Assembly (NCBI GenBank): GCA_004028795.1
Contig: SAIW01000007.1
Coordinates: forward strand, 124,001 to 188,000
Origin: Chitinophagaceae bacterium
GTDB taxonomy: Bacteria > Bacteroidota > Bacteroidia > Chitinophagales > Chitinophagaceae
Reading direction: 5' to 3'
DNA length: 64,000 nucleotides
Position 1 is the stretch's first letter; each line of letters opens with the position of its first letter. This document shows positions 17,519-26,296 of this stretch, piece by piece. The translations under genes and the position numbers were made by a program. The notes beneath the pieces are model-generated. The model did not search any database. It saw nothing but the letters and a program-made list of their open reading frames with translations, and had not been told where the DNA came from.

Positions 17519-19435
17519 ATGAGTTATCCTTTAGGCATACAAGAACAGGAAGCAGCACCCATTCAACCCGCATCGGCAGGTAATCCTTTAGATATAAAGA
17601 AGATTGCCTATAAGGTTGTGGGAACATTGCCTTGGGTAATTATAGGTTTGTTGATAGCCACAATAACTGTAAGATTATACTTGCGTTATACACCAACAGA
17701 GTATAAAGTAGCAGCTTATGTATTGGTTAAGAAAGAAACAGAAACCAACGTAGATTATAATGTTTTAAAAGAGTTAGGAGTTGTTCAGTCTGTAAATGAT
17801 ATTCTTAATCAGATTGACATTTTTAAATCTTATACTTTATTAGAACGTGTTGTAGATTCTTTAAAATTAAATATCCATGTACGGCAACAGGGCAGGGTTA
17901 CTAAAAGTCAATTATATGGCTCTGATATTCCTTTTACGTTTAAAGTATTAAAAATTAATCCCGACTTTAATCCAAGCTCTTATCAGCTGAAACTTTCCAG
18001 AAATGGTTATACCATTAATGGAAAAGATATCAATAAATCTTTAAAATGGGGAGATACTTTAGAAGTGGATTACGGCAAATTAGTACTGGAAAGAAACCCT
18101 TCAGTAAAAACTGCTTCAGACCCTTTCTTGTTAGATTTTAATACAAGGCATACCGAAGCAGGTTATTTACGCAATTCTTTAAAGGCTGATTTAACGAATG
18201 ACAAAGGTGGTGGTATTGTTGAAATTTCAATGGTAGACCAATTGCCTGATAGAGCTATTGAAATTTTAAATACTTTAATTACCATTTTTAATGATGCAGA
18301 TTTAGCTGATAAGAATATTGTTACTTATCGGACTGTAAAATTTTTAAGTGACAGAATTGATTCTGTTAATAAAGAGCTTCAGAAAATTGAAGCTATTGCA
18401 GAAGAGTTTAAAAAGAATAACCGCATTACAGACATTGCCATTCAGGGTGGTATTTTTCAAAATGAGGCTGTAAATATTGATGGGCAAAGAATTAAAGAAT
18501 ATACTCAATATAAAGTGTTAGACGCTCTTGAAAATTTCATGAGTAATTTTAAAGGTAACAATGAAATTATTCCTTCTACAATGGGTATTGGAGAGCAGTC
18601 TTTACAAACATTAATTCTTCAGCATAATAACCTTGTAGTTGAAAAGCAGGATTTAGAAAAGAGAAGTGCTCCTTCTGACCCGCATCTTTTAGATAAAACC
18701 AAACAGATATTTGATATACGCGATAATATTCTCCGTAACATCAAACTGCTTAAAAAAGCATTTGCACAAACAGTTACAGATTTAGAATCAAGTTATAACT
18801 CAATCGAAAACAGAATAGGCACACTACCTGAAAAAGAAAGAATATTATTAGGCTTAAAAAGGTTGGCAAGTGTAAAAGAAGAATTGTATGTATACTTATT
18901 AAAAAAGAAAGAAGAAGCACAACTATTACTTGCTTCAAACATAAATAATACAAGAGTTATAGATTATGCTACAGATTTAGGTTCAGTTACACCTAACCGT
19001 AAGCAAATAAAACTATTAGCCTATTTGATAGGACTTATTGTGCCGATAGGCATTGTATTATTAAAAGACTTTTTAAATAATAAAGTTGCAGAAAAGAAAG
19101 AAATTGAAGCTGCCACTACTTTACCCATTGTAGGAGAGCTTTCTTATGTAAAGAAAAAGAAACCGCACCTGATTGATATAAGAAGCAAAAGCCCCATAGC
19201 AGAACAGTTCAGGTTATTAAGAACCAACTTATATTTTGCTGCCCCTAATAAACAGGTTAAAACCATAATGCTTTCTTCTTTTATGAGTGGCGAAGGAAAA
19301 AGTTTTGTATCACTTAACCTGGCAAATGCTTTATCTGTTACAGGAGCCAAAACGGTTATTCTTGAATTTGATTTGCGAAATCCGAATTTCAGTAAAGCAT
19401 TAAATGTTAGTAACGATACGGGTTTGTCTAATTAA
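17519..19435 (+). CDS. wzc: Wzc-type chain-length/tyrosine autokinase, cut short by an in-frame TAA
   Basis: Inner-membrane Wzz/Wzc protein that controls polysaccharide chain length and export; the cytoplasmic BY-kinase domain autophosphorylates on tyrosines. Seen: a first membrane helix (about 36-50), the Wzz domain and coiled coil, a second helix (about 497-515), then the kinase with Walker A (SGEGKS, 590-595) and Walker A' (LEFDLRNP, Asp618). Translation then meets TAA at 19433-19435, after GLSN. The same frame continues for 153 codons with the rest of the kinase, including Walker B. Related proteins read GLSNYL here, so the TAA stands for a Tyr codon (TAT or TAC). As written, this product lacks Walker B and the Tyr tail. 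Confidence 0.9.
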   Translation: MSYPLGIQEQEAAPIQPASAGNPLDIKKIAYKVVGTLPWVIIGLLIATITVRLYLRYTPTEYKVAAYVLVKKETETNVDYNVLKELGVVQSVNDILNQIDIFKSYTLLERVVDSLKLNIHVRQQGRVTKSQLYGSDIPFTFKVLKINPDFNPSSYQLKLSRNGYTINGKDINKSLKWGDTLEVDYGKLVLERNPSVKTASDPFLLDFNTRHTEAGYLRNSLKADLTNDKGGGIVEISMVDQLPDRAIEILNTLITIFNDADLADKNIVTYRTVKFLSDRIDSVNKELQKIEAIAEEFKKNNRITDIAIQGGIFQNEAVNIDGQRIKEYTQYKVLDALENFMSNFKGNNEIIPSTMGIGEQSLQTLILQHNNLVVEKQDLEKRSAPSDPHLLDKTKQIFDIRDNILRNIKLLKKAFAQTVTDLESSYNSIENRIGTLPEKERILLGLKRLASVKEELYVYLLKKKEEAQLLLASNINNTRVIDYATDLGSVTPNRKQIKLLAYLIGLIVPIGIVLLKDFLNNKVAEKKEIEAATTLPIVGELSYVKKKKPHLIDIRSKSPIAEQFRLLRTNLYFAAPNKQVKTIMLSSFMSGEGKSFVSLNLANALSVTGAKTVILEFDLRNPNFSKALNVSNDTGLSN

Positions 19436-19894
19436 TTATCGTCTTACGATGTACAATTAAGTGATGTGCTGCAAACTGTAGAAGAAATGAATAATACCGC
19501 TATCATTACTTCGGGGCCAGTTCCTCCAAATCCTGCAGAATTATTACTAAACACCAGAACCGCAACACTCTTTGATTATTTAAAAGTGCATTACGATTAC
19601 ATCATTATTGATACGGCTCCTTTTGGCTTGGTAACAGATGCATTATTGTTGGAAAAGTATGCTGATTTAACTTTGTTTACTATCAGACACAGGTTTACTT
19701 TGAAAGCAATATTACCTTATATTGAGAAGTTAAACAGGGATAATAAGTTCAGAAATATGGGGCTTGTTATTAACGGAATTAAAAAAGACGGTAGCTATGG
19801 CTTTAGCTTTGGTTTTGGCTATAGCTATAGTAAATATATATCTGAAAAAAAGCGAAACTTAGTAGCAAGGTTTAAAGCAGTTTTTAAATCATAA
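19436..19894 (+). pseudogene. wzc: C-terminal remainder of the Wzc kinase after the nonsense codon
   Basis: Continues in the same frame directly after the TAA at 19433-19435. The first possible restart is a GTG at 19466, giving 142 residues. It holds Walker B (YIIIDTAPFG), the helical end of the BY-kinase fold and a C-terminal Tyr-rich tail (YGFSFGFGYSYSKYISEKK), but no Walker A. It cannot bind ATP by itself. Joined with the upstream part the gene would encode 791 codons plus stop, normal for a Bacteroidota Wzc. Readthrough, a sequencing error or a true loss-of-function mutation are all possible. Confidence 0.88.
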
Positions 19895-19990
19895 AGAGTT
19901 CAAATTTGTGAATTGATAAACTCTCGTTTGCTTTGCTTGTGAGTGACATGGCGAAGCTGTATCTTTGAAATAATAAACAGGAAATGTGTA

Positions 19991-20506
19991 ATGAACAGTG
20001 ATAATAAAAATGAAAGGAAATGGTTTGCAGTTTATACCAAACCACGTTGGGAAAAAAAAGTAGATAGTGTTTTACTGAGAAAAGGAATAAACAGTTGGTG
20101 CCCTTTACAAAAAGTACAAAGGCAGTGGAGTGATAGAAAGAAAATTATTGAAGATCCGCTGTTTAAATCGTACGTTTTTGTACATATCAATGAAGAAGAA
20201 CGGTTAAAAGTGTTAACCACAGATGGTGTATTAAACTTTGTTTATTATCTCGGTAAGCCTGCGGTTATAAGAAATGAAGAAGTTGAAATGATTAAAAAAT
20301 ATCTTTCTGAAGAAGATGCAAAAATTGAAGTTATTTCAACCGAAGGTTTTAAAGAAAATACCAAAGTACGTATTACACATGGTGTCTTTATGGATAATGA
20401 CGGAACGGTACTTCGTGGAGGAAAGAAAAAAGTGTATGTTCAATTACAATCTTTAGGGCAAGTAATGGTGGTTGAATTTCCGGCAGAATATTTAATGCCA
20501 CTTTAG
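19991..20506 (+). CDS. NusG-like transcription antiterminator (UpxY/RfaH type)
   Basis: A 171-residue NusG paralogue. The N-terminal NGN domain (about 9-115) starts with KWFAVYTKPRWEKKV and includes LFKSYVFVHINEEERLKVLTT. The C-terminal KOW-type domain (about 120-171) includes TKVRITHGVFMDNDGTVLRGGKKKVYVQL. Specialised NusG proteins in Bacteroidota polysaccharide loci (UpxY) help RNA polymerase read the long operon. Its place near the promoter end of a 30-kb co-directional gene run supports that role. The ATG at 19991 is preferred, since upstream codons look non-coding. Confidence 0.9.
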   Translation: MNSDNKNERKWFAVYTKPRWEKKVDSVLLRKGINSWCPLQKVQRQWSDRKKIIEDPLFKSYVFVHINEEERLKVLTTDGVLNFVYYLGKPAVIRNEEVEMIKKYLSEEDAKIEVISTEGFKENTKVRITHGVFMDNDGTVLRGGKKKVYVQLQSLGQVMVVEFPAEYLMPL

Positions 20507-20509
20507 TAA

Positions 20510-21919
20510 ATGCTTTTTAATTCCTTTACCTTTTTAGTCTTTTTCCCAATTGTTTTTTTATTGTATTGGTTTGTATTCAATCAATCAATTAAGCTCCAAA
20601 ATGCATTTCTTGCTGTAACGGGTTTTGTGTTTTACGGTTGGTGGAATTGGAAGTTTTTACTGTTATTACTGTTAAGTTTAGTTACAGATTTTACAGTAGG
20701 TTATTTGCTTCAAATTACCGCAAAAGAAGCAGCGAGAAAATGGCTTATTTGTTCATCTTTAGTATTTAACATCGGCTTATTAGTAGTATTTAAATATTAT
20801 AATTTCTTCGCATCATCATTACAAGGCTTGTTTAGCCTGTTCGGATTAAAAGTAGATTTTGTTACACTCAATGTTATTCTGCCTGTAGGTATTTCATTTT
20901 ATACTTTTCAATCTTTAAGTTATACCATTCAGGTTTATAGAAGAAAAATGGAAGCGACAACAGATTTTATAGCTTATGCAGCATATATTAGTTTCTTTCC
21001 TCAGTTAATTGCAGGACCAATTGAAAAAGCAACTCAATTTTTACCAAAATTTTTTGCCAAAAGAAATTTCAATTATACCCAAGCTACAGATGGTATGAAA
21101 TTAATCTTATGGGGTTATTTTAAAAAGGTTGTAATAGCAGATACCTGTGCTTTTTATGTAAACGATATTTTTAATAACTACACACACTACAAAGGCTTTA
21201 TTTTATTTGTAGGTGCTTTTTATTTTGCCTTTCAGATTTATTGTGATTTTAGCGGATATACAGACATCGCAAGGGGAGTGGCGAAATTATTAGGCTTTGA
21301 CTTAATGGTGAATTTTAATTACCCGTATTTCTCAAAGAATATTAGAGAATTCTGGCAACGCTGGCATATTTCACTTTCAACATGGTTTAGAGATTATTTA
21401 TTTATACCACTTGGCGGTTCTAAAATATCTGATAATAAAACTGCAATTAATATTTTAATTGTTTTTTTAGTAAGCGGTTTATGGCATGGTGCCAATGCTA
21501 CTTTTATTTATTGGGGTTTATTACACGCCAACTATTATTTGCCAACAATTTATTTAAAAAGTAAAAAGCAGGTTTCTGGTATATATCTGTATTTTACAAA
21601 TGGAATAAATATTTTAGGTACTTTTTTGTTAGTAACAATAGCATGGATTTTTTTCAGAGCAAACTCAGTGAATGAGGCATTTAGCTATTTGCAGAGAATG
21701 TTTTATAAAAGCAGCATACAAATCCCGGGTAAAACAACTGCTTTTTTACTTATTATATTTCTGCTGTTGGTAGACTTTATTGGCAGAAATGATGAAAATA
21801 CTTTAAATGGTTTTGTTAATAAGCTGCCATCTGTTCGTTATCTCTTTTATTTAATTTTAGGGGTGTTTGTATTGGCTAATTTTTATCAGCAACAGAGCTT
21901 TATTTATTTTCAATTTTAA
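20510..21919 (+). CDS. MBOAT family O-acyltransferase (AlgI-like)
   Basis: Polytopic membrane protein expected to pass acetyl groups across the inner membrane for O-acetylation of the polysaccharide. 469 residues with about ten helices. Conserved MBOAT features are FYTFQSLSYTIQVYRRK, FWQRWHISLSTWFRDYLFIPLGG (His286) and GLWHGANATFIYWGLLH with the invariant His326. It starts 3 bases after the NusG-like gene and ends on the first base of the next gene, an SGNH-like protein. That is the usual pairing in which the MBOAT supplies acetyl groups and the SGNH-type partner attaches them. Confidence 0.93.
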   Translation: MLFNSFTFLVFFPIVFLLYWFVFNQSIKLQNAFLAVTGFVFYGWWNWKFLLLLLLSLVTDFTVGYLLQITAKEAARKWLICSSLVFNIGLLVVFKYYNFFASSLQGLFSLFGLKVDFVTLNVILPVGISFYTFQSLSYTIQVYRRKMEATTDFIAYAAYISFFPQLIAGPIEKATQFLPKFFAKRNFNYTQATDGMKLILWGYFKKVVIADTCAFYVNDIFNNYTHYKGFILFVGAFYFAFQIYCDFSGYTDIARGVAKLLGFDLMVNFNYPYFSKNIREFWQRWHISLSTWFRDYLFIPLGGSKISDNKTAINILIVFLVSGLWHGANATFIYWGLLHANYYLPTIYLKSKKQVSGIYLYFTNGINILGTFLLVTIAWIFFRANSVNEAFSYLQRMFYKSSIQIPGKTTAFLLIIFLLLVDFIGRNDENTLNGFVNKLPSVRYLFYLILGVFVLANFYQQQSFIYFQF

Positions 21920-22866
21920 TGATAAAATTCCTTACAAAACTTATACGTTTTTCAATTGTATTCTTCTTTTTTACAATTTTGGTGTTATTAATTAGTTCTG
22001 CTATAGTAGAACCAAAATTAAAAATGAGGGGACGAGGTTGTATAATAGATAAGCAAAAACGATTAGAAAGTTTAGCTACACCAAAAATTCTTTTGGTAGG
22101 AGGGTCAAATGTTTGTTACAATACAAATTCGCAATTGATTGAAGATTCATTTCATATGCCTGTTGTCGATATGAGCATTAATGCAAAGGTTGGTATGCAG
22201 TTTTATTTTGAAATGGTAAAGCCGTATATAAAAAAAAATGATGTTATTATCATTACACCGGAATACGATGCCTACGGTAAAATAAATTTTTTAGGAGATG
22301 AAAGTATGTATCAGTTAAGTATAATTAACCCTTATTATCTTAAACTGCTTAATGCAAAACAATGGATCAGGTTGCCTGTTTTTGTTGGAAATCTCTTAAA
22401 AGATAATTATACAATTTTAACGGCTGATAAAAATTCAAAGGTTTCAAATGGTAGATTAGATTATAATAAATGGGGAGATTATGAAGGGCATAAAAATTTA
22501 CCATCTTTAAGTGAAAAGTTTATGAACAATAAGGATGATGATTATAATTTGAAATACAATCAAACCATTAATGATGATTTTATAAAACTATTAATTGAGT
22601 TCTCAAATTATTGTAAATCTAAAGAGGCTAAGTGCCTTATCGGTTATCCGGTATACGCAAAAAAATTAGCGTCTGATGAATATGCTTTTAAAATACATGA
22701 AAATTTAAAAGATATGAATTGGGTTGATGATAATCCTGATACCTTTTTATATGAGGCTAATCAATTGTACGATTCTCCTAATCACTTATTGTTTAACATG
22801 CGTAATGAAAGAACAGTAAAACTGATTACTTTACTAAAGAACCAATTAATTAATAATGCACAGTAA
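21919..22866 (+). CDS. Membrane-anchored SGNH-like protein, probable O-acetylation partner
   Basis: 315 residues with one N-terminal membrane helix (about 10-28) and a periplasmic domain. The domain has an SGNH block-I-like motif, VGGSN (61-64), and a possible catalytic Asp-His in YDSPNHL (Asp285, His289). This matches AlgX/AlgJ/DltD-like partners of MBOAT proteins, which load acetyl groups on the glycan. Its start overlaps the MBOAT stop by one base, and its end overlaps the wzm start by 11 bases. Sequence similarity to named members is weak by eye; the call rests on the motif pair plus the MBOAT neighbour. Confidence 0.7.
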   Translation: MIKFLTKLIRFSIVFFFFTILVLLISSAIVEPKLKMRGRGCIIDKQKRLESLATPKILLVGGSNVCYNTNSQLIEDSFHMPVVDMSINAKVGMQFYFEMVKPYIKKNDVIIITPEYDAYGKINFLGDESMYQLSIINPYYLKLLNAKQWIRLPVFVGNLLKDNYTILTADKNSKVSNGRLDYNKWGDYEGHKNLPSLSEKFMNNKDDDYNLKYNQTINDDFIKLLIEFSNYCKSKEAKCLIGYPVYAKKLASDEYAFKIHENLKDMNWVDDNPDTFLYEANQLYDSPNHLLFNMRNERTVKLITLLKNQLINNAQ

Positions 22867-23701
22867 GCAGAAAATAGTTGTTGAATCAAACACAAAAATA
22901 AAAGTGTTCGATTTCAAAGAATTATTACGCTATAAAGATTTATTATACTTTATGGTGTTAAGAGATGTGACAGTTTTGTATAAACAAACTGTTTTAGGTT
23001 TTACTTGGGCTATTATCAGTCCATTGTTTCAGGTATTGGTTTTTAGTGTAATATTTGGAAATTTAGTTGGTGTAAAACCGGATATTGACGGAATGCCCTA
23101 TCCTATTTTTTCATGTTTGGCAGTTATACCATGGACATATTTTTCAAACTCATTAAATGCTGCAGGAAGCAGTTTGATAAATGCGAATGCTATTCTTACA
23201 AAAGTTTATTTTCCAAGAATAATTTTTCCTTTAGTGCCTGTTTTTTCTAAGTTAGTTGACCTTTCTATTTCACTTTTAATTGCTGTAGTTTTATTGTTCA
23301 TTTATAAGTATCAACCTTCAATAAATGTTCTTTTCATAATTATACCTTTATTGTTACTTATTATTACTGCTGCAGGCTTTGGCTTTTGGTTTTCTGCATT
23401 AAGCATTCAGTATAGAGATTTCAAGTTTGCGTTATCTTTTATGTTGCCGTTGTTAATGTATGTAGCACCGGTAGCTTTTCCTGCTTCAAAAATTTTAGAA
23501 AAATTTGGTACCGGCTTTTATCATGGTTATTGTGCTTACCCAATGGTTGGTGTAATTGAAGGATTTCGTGCAAGTTTTGCAGTTAATAACGCATTTCCTT
23601 TCGAAGCCGTTGCGATAAGTTTTACCAGCAGTATTATAATCTGTTTATCAGGATTATGGTACTTTAAAAAAATGGAAAAATATTTTGCCGATATTGCGTA
23701 G
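22856..23701 (+). CDS. wzm: ABC-2 type polysaccharide export permease (Wzm-like)
   Basis: Membrane component of the ABC exporter that moves lipid-linked glycan across the inner membrane. 281 residues, six helices. The N-terminal cytoplasmic helix region has FKELLRYKDLLYFMVLRDVTVLYKQTVLGFTWAIISP, typical of Wzm/TagG. The C-terminal part has SIQYRDFKFALSFMLPLLMYVAPVAFP, also family-typical. Its ATPase partner, wzt, is not adjacent but 3.9 kb downstream, after five sugar-synthesis genes. The reading frame overlaps the SGNH-like gene. Confidence 0.93.
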   Translation: MHSKQKIVVESNTKIKVFDFKELLRYKDLLYFMVLRDVTVLYKQTVLGFTWAIISPLFQVLVFSVIFGNLVGVKPDIDGMPYPIFSCLAVIPWTYFSNSLNAAGSSLINANAILTKVYFPRIIFPLVPVFSKLVDLSISLLIAVVLLFIYKYQPSINVLFIIIPLLLLIITAAGFGFWFSALSIQYRDFKFALSFMLPLLMYVAPVAFPASKILEKFGTGFYHGYCAYPMVGVIEGFRASFAVNNAFPFEAVAISFTSSIIICLSGLWYFKKMEKYFADIA

Positions 23702-23727
23702 GCAATAATTAATTATAAATTTTCCTT

Positions 23728-24606
23728 ATGAAAATCGAATATAAAAAAGCAAAAGTAATAGCCGAAATCGGCTGTAACCATATGGGCGATTTTGAAATTG
23801 CTAAAGAGTTAATTTTCCTTGCAAAAGGTTGCGGTGCAGAGTATGCTAAATTTCAGAAAAGAAATAATAAAGCTTTATTAACTGAAGAACAATACAATGC
23901 TCCTCACCCTGTGCCATATAATTCTTACGGAGCTACTTATGGGGCACACAGAGAATTTTTAGAATTTTCTTTAGAACAACATGCAGAGCTAAAGGCTTAT
24001 GCTGAGTCAATCAATATTCAATACACAACATCTGTATGGGATGTTATTTCTGCCAAAGAAATTATTGAATTGAATCCTCATTTTATAAAAGTACCATCGG
24101 CATGTAATAACAATTTCGAGTTATTGAAATTATTGAGAGATGATTATAAAGGAGATATTCATGTTTCTTTCGGAATGACAACCCAGGCAGAAGAAGATAC
24201 TGTTGTTGAATTTTTTGAAGAAACGGATAGTGCCAAAGACAGATTGATTATTTACAGTTGTACATCCGGTTATCCTGTTCCGTTTAAAGATGTTTGTTTA
24301 ATGGAAATTGTACGATTGAAAGATAAGTTTGCAGGGCGTGTTAAAGAGGTTGGTTTCTCAGGTCATCATTTAGGTATTGCAATAGATTTAGTGGCTTATA
24401 CTTTAGGTGCAACATGGATTGAAAGGCATTTTACAAAAGACAGAACATGGAAAGGAACAGATCATGCAGCTTCTTTAGAAATGCCGGGCTTACAAAAATT
24501 AGTAAGAGACTTACAACACAGTTATGATGCATTGCATTATAAAAGCAGTGAAATATTAACGATAGAAGCTGAGCAACGTAACAAATTAAAATACAGAAAA
24601 GTATAG
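23728..24606 (+). CDS. neuB: NeuB-family ulosonic acid synthase lacking the SAF domain
   Basis: Condenses phosphoenolpyruvate with a hexose-type sugar (or its phosphate) to give a 3-deoxy-2-ulosonic acid. 292 residues forming only the TIM-barrel domain. Motifs: VIAEIGCNHMGDFEIAKELI, AEYAKFQKRN, FIKVPSACNNNFELL, YSCTSGYPVP, VGFSGHHLGIAIDLVA and WIERHFTKDR followed by GTDHAASLE. Typical NeuB proteins are near 345 residues because of a C-terminal SAF (antifreeze-like) domain that covers the active site; here the chain ends at NKLKYRKV. The exact sugar made is unknown. Next gene: CMP-sugar synthetase, 2 bases away. Confidence 0.9.
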   Translation: MKIEYKKAKVIAEIGCNHMGDFEIAKELIFLAKGCGAEYAKFQKRNNKALLTEEQYNAPHPVPYNSYGATYGAHREFLEFSLEQHAELKAYAESINIQYTTSVWDVISAKEIIELNPHFIKVPSACNNNFELLKLLRDDYKGDIHVSFGMTTQAEEDTVVEFFEETDSAKDRLIIYSCTSGYPVPFKDVCLMEIVRLKDKFAGRVKEVGFSGHHLGIAIDLVAYTLGATWIERHFTKDRTWKGTDHAASLEMPGLQKLVRDLQHSYDALHYKSSEILTIEAEQRNKLKYRKV

Positions 24607-24608
24607 CG

Positions 24609-25337
24609 TTGGAAATTTTAGCGATTATACCTGCACGTGGCGGCAGCAAAGGCTTACCGGGAAAGAATATAAGACACTTATTAAATCATCCTTTAATTGC
24701 TTACAGTGTGTTAGCTGCTAAGCAATCTGCATTAATAACAAGAACCATTGTTTCAACTGATGACGAAACAATTGCCAATGTTGCAAAAGAATACGGAGCT
24801 GAAATTCCTTTTATACGTCCTGCAGCATTTGCACAGGATTTAAGTACAGACTTTGAAGTGTTTACACATGCATTAAGTTGGTTGAAAGAAAATCAAAATT
24901 ATGTTCCTGATTATCTCGTTCAATTACGTCCAACATCTCCGGTTCGGTCAAACGGAATGATTGATGAGTGCATTCAGAAAATGTTGAACTATCCCAATGC
25001 ACATTCTTTACGCATTGTTACAGAAGCACCTGTAACTCCATATAAAATGTGGAAGATTGCAGATGAATCGCAGCCAATGAAACCTTTATTAAATGTTGAT
25101 GGAATGGATGAACCTTATAATATGCCACGCCAGCAATTACCAAAAGTATATTGGCAAATCGGTACTTTAGATGTGATTAAAACAAGTGTAATTACCGAAG
25201 AAAAAAAGATGAGTGGTATCAATATATTACCGCATATTGTTCCGAATTATTTAGCTGTTGATATTGATGATATAACAAGTTTTGATAAAGCTGCAGCAGT
25301 AATACAAGAATACGATTGTATTAAATTTCCATCGTGA
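24609..25337 (+). CDS. neuA: CMP-ulosonic acid synthetase (NeuA-like cytidylyltransferase)
   Basis: Activates a 2-keto-3-deoxy sugar acid with CTP. 242 residues starting from TTG (24609), which gives the expected N-terminus EILAIIPARGGSKGLPGKNI with the nucleotide-binding loop; no ATG is available nearby. Further motifs are LIAYSVLAAKQS, TIVSTDDETIANVAKEYGAEIPF, FIRPAAFAQD and LVQLRPTSPVR. Follows the NeuB-like gene by 2 bases and overlaps the oxidoreductase gene by 4. The specific acid (Neu5Ac, Kdn, legionaminic or another) cannot be told from the sequence alone. Confidence 0.93.
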   Translation: MEILAIIPARGGSKGLPGKNIRHLLNHPLIAYSVLAAKQSALITRTIVSTDDETIANVAKEYGAEIPFIRPAAFAQDLSTDFEVFTHALSWLKENQNYVPDYLVQLRPTSPVRSNGMIDECIQKMLNYPNAHSLRIVTEAPVTPYKMWKIADESQPMKPLLNVDGMDEPYNMPRQQLPKVYWQIGTLDVIKTSVITEEKKMSGINILPHIVPNYLAVDIDDITSFDKAAAVIQEYDCIKFPS

Positions 25338-26296
25338 AAGAAAAAAACATTTTAGTAATCGGTGCAGGTTCAATCGGTGAGAGGCATATCAGAAACCTTT
25401 GGCAGCAAGGCTTTCACAATATTATTGTTTATCGCCAGCGTAATGCAGCTTTCAGAGATATCGCCGATGCAAAAGTTACCGTTATAACAGAATGGGATGC
25501 TTTATTAGCCTTAGATATTTTCGCAGCTATCATCTGCACACCAACATCGCAACACTTACCGCAGGTTTATAGTTGCCTTCAGAACGGTTGGCATGTATTG
25601 GTTGAAAAGCCATTATCACATCTATTATTCAATACGGAATCTTTCCTTTCACTCATTAAAGAAAAAAATACTTTGTTGCAGGTTGGTTATATGTTACGTT
25701 ATCATCCTTTACTGCAAAAGGTAAAAGAGTTGATTAATACTGAAACTTATGGCAAGTTGATAAATACTCAAACTTACTGGGGCGAATATTTGCCCAACTG
25801 GCATCCTTGGGAAGATTATAAAGATTCTTATGCAGCCAAAGTTGAGTTAGGCGGCGGGCCGGCATTAACATTAAGCCACGATATTGATATTGCTAATTGG
25901 TTAAGCGGTGCCGATATAAAATTGGTTCAATCATTAAAAAATTATGCTTCTTCTTTAGAAGTAGAAACAGAAAGTCTGTTTGATTTGAATATAGCTTACG
26001 AAAACAAATCAACAGCTCATGTGCATGCCAATTTTTGCCAGCGTGCAGCACAACGGTGGTATAAAATAATTCTCGATGAAGCCGTTATTGATATAGACTA
26101 TTATGCAAGCACCCTAACAATTAATGATGGTAAGAACATAAAGAAAGAAGTTATAGAAGGCTTTGACAGAAACAGTTTATTCATTGCACAACAAGAAGAT
26201 TTTTTTGACAGAATTAATGTGAATGAACATTACGAATTTTCAAAGCAGCAACTCATCAACGCATATAACATTACAAAAATCTGTACACATGAGTAA
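25334..26296 (+). CDS. Gfo/Idh/MocA family oxidoreductase
   Basis: NAD(P)-dependent sugar oxidoreductase of 320 residues. The N-terminal Rossmann fold begins NILVIGAGSIGERHIRNLW (GxGxxG). The family motif VLVEKPLSH carries the usual Lys near residue 94. The C-terminal alpha/beta domain includes GGGPALTLSHDIDIANWL, with a possible catalytic His. GTG start, overlapping the NeuA-like gene in GTGA. Within the cassette it probably modifies the sugar before or after condensation; similar enzymes (PtmF) occur in some legionaminic acid loci. Its substrate is not known. Confidence 0.9.
   Translation: MKEKNILVIGAGSIGERHIRNLWQQGFHNIIVYRQRNAAFRDIADAKVTVITEWDALLALDIFAAIICTPTSQHLPQVYSCLQNGWHVLVEKPLSHLLFNTESFLSLIKEKNTLLQVGYMLRYHPLLQKVKELINTETYGKLINTQTYWGEYLPNWHPWEDYKDSYAAKVELGGGPALTLSHDIDIANWLSGADIKLVQSLKNYASSLEVETESLFDLNIAYENKSTAHVHANFCQRAAQRWYKIILDEAVIDIDYYASTLTINDGKNIKKEVIEGFDRNSLFIAQQEDFFDRINVNEHYEFSKQQLINAYNITKICTHE

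Noticed and set aside
19433-19435. Selenocysteine or pyrrolysine insertion at the wzc stop
   Set aside because: The codon is TAA, not TGA or TAG, and homologues have an ordinary Tyr.
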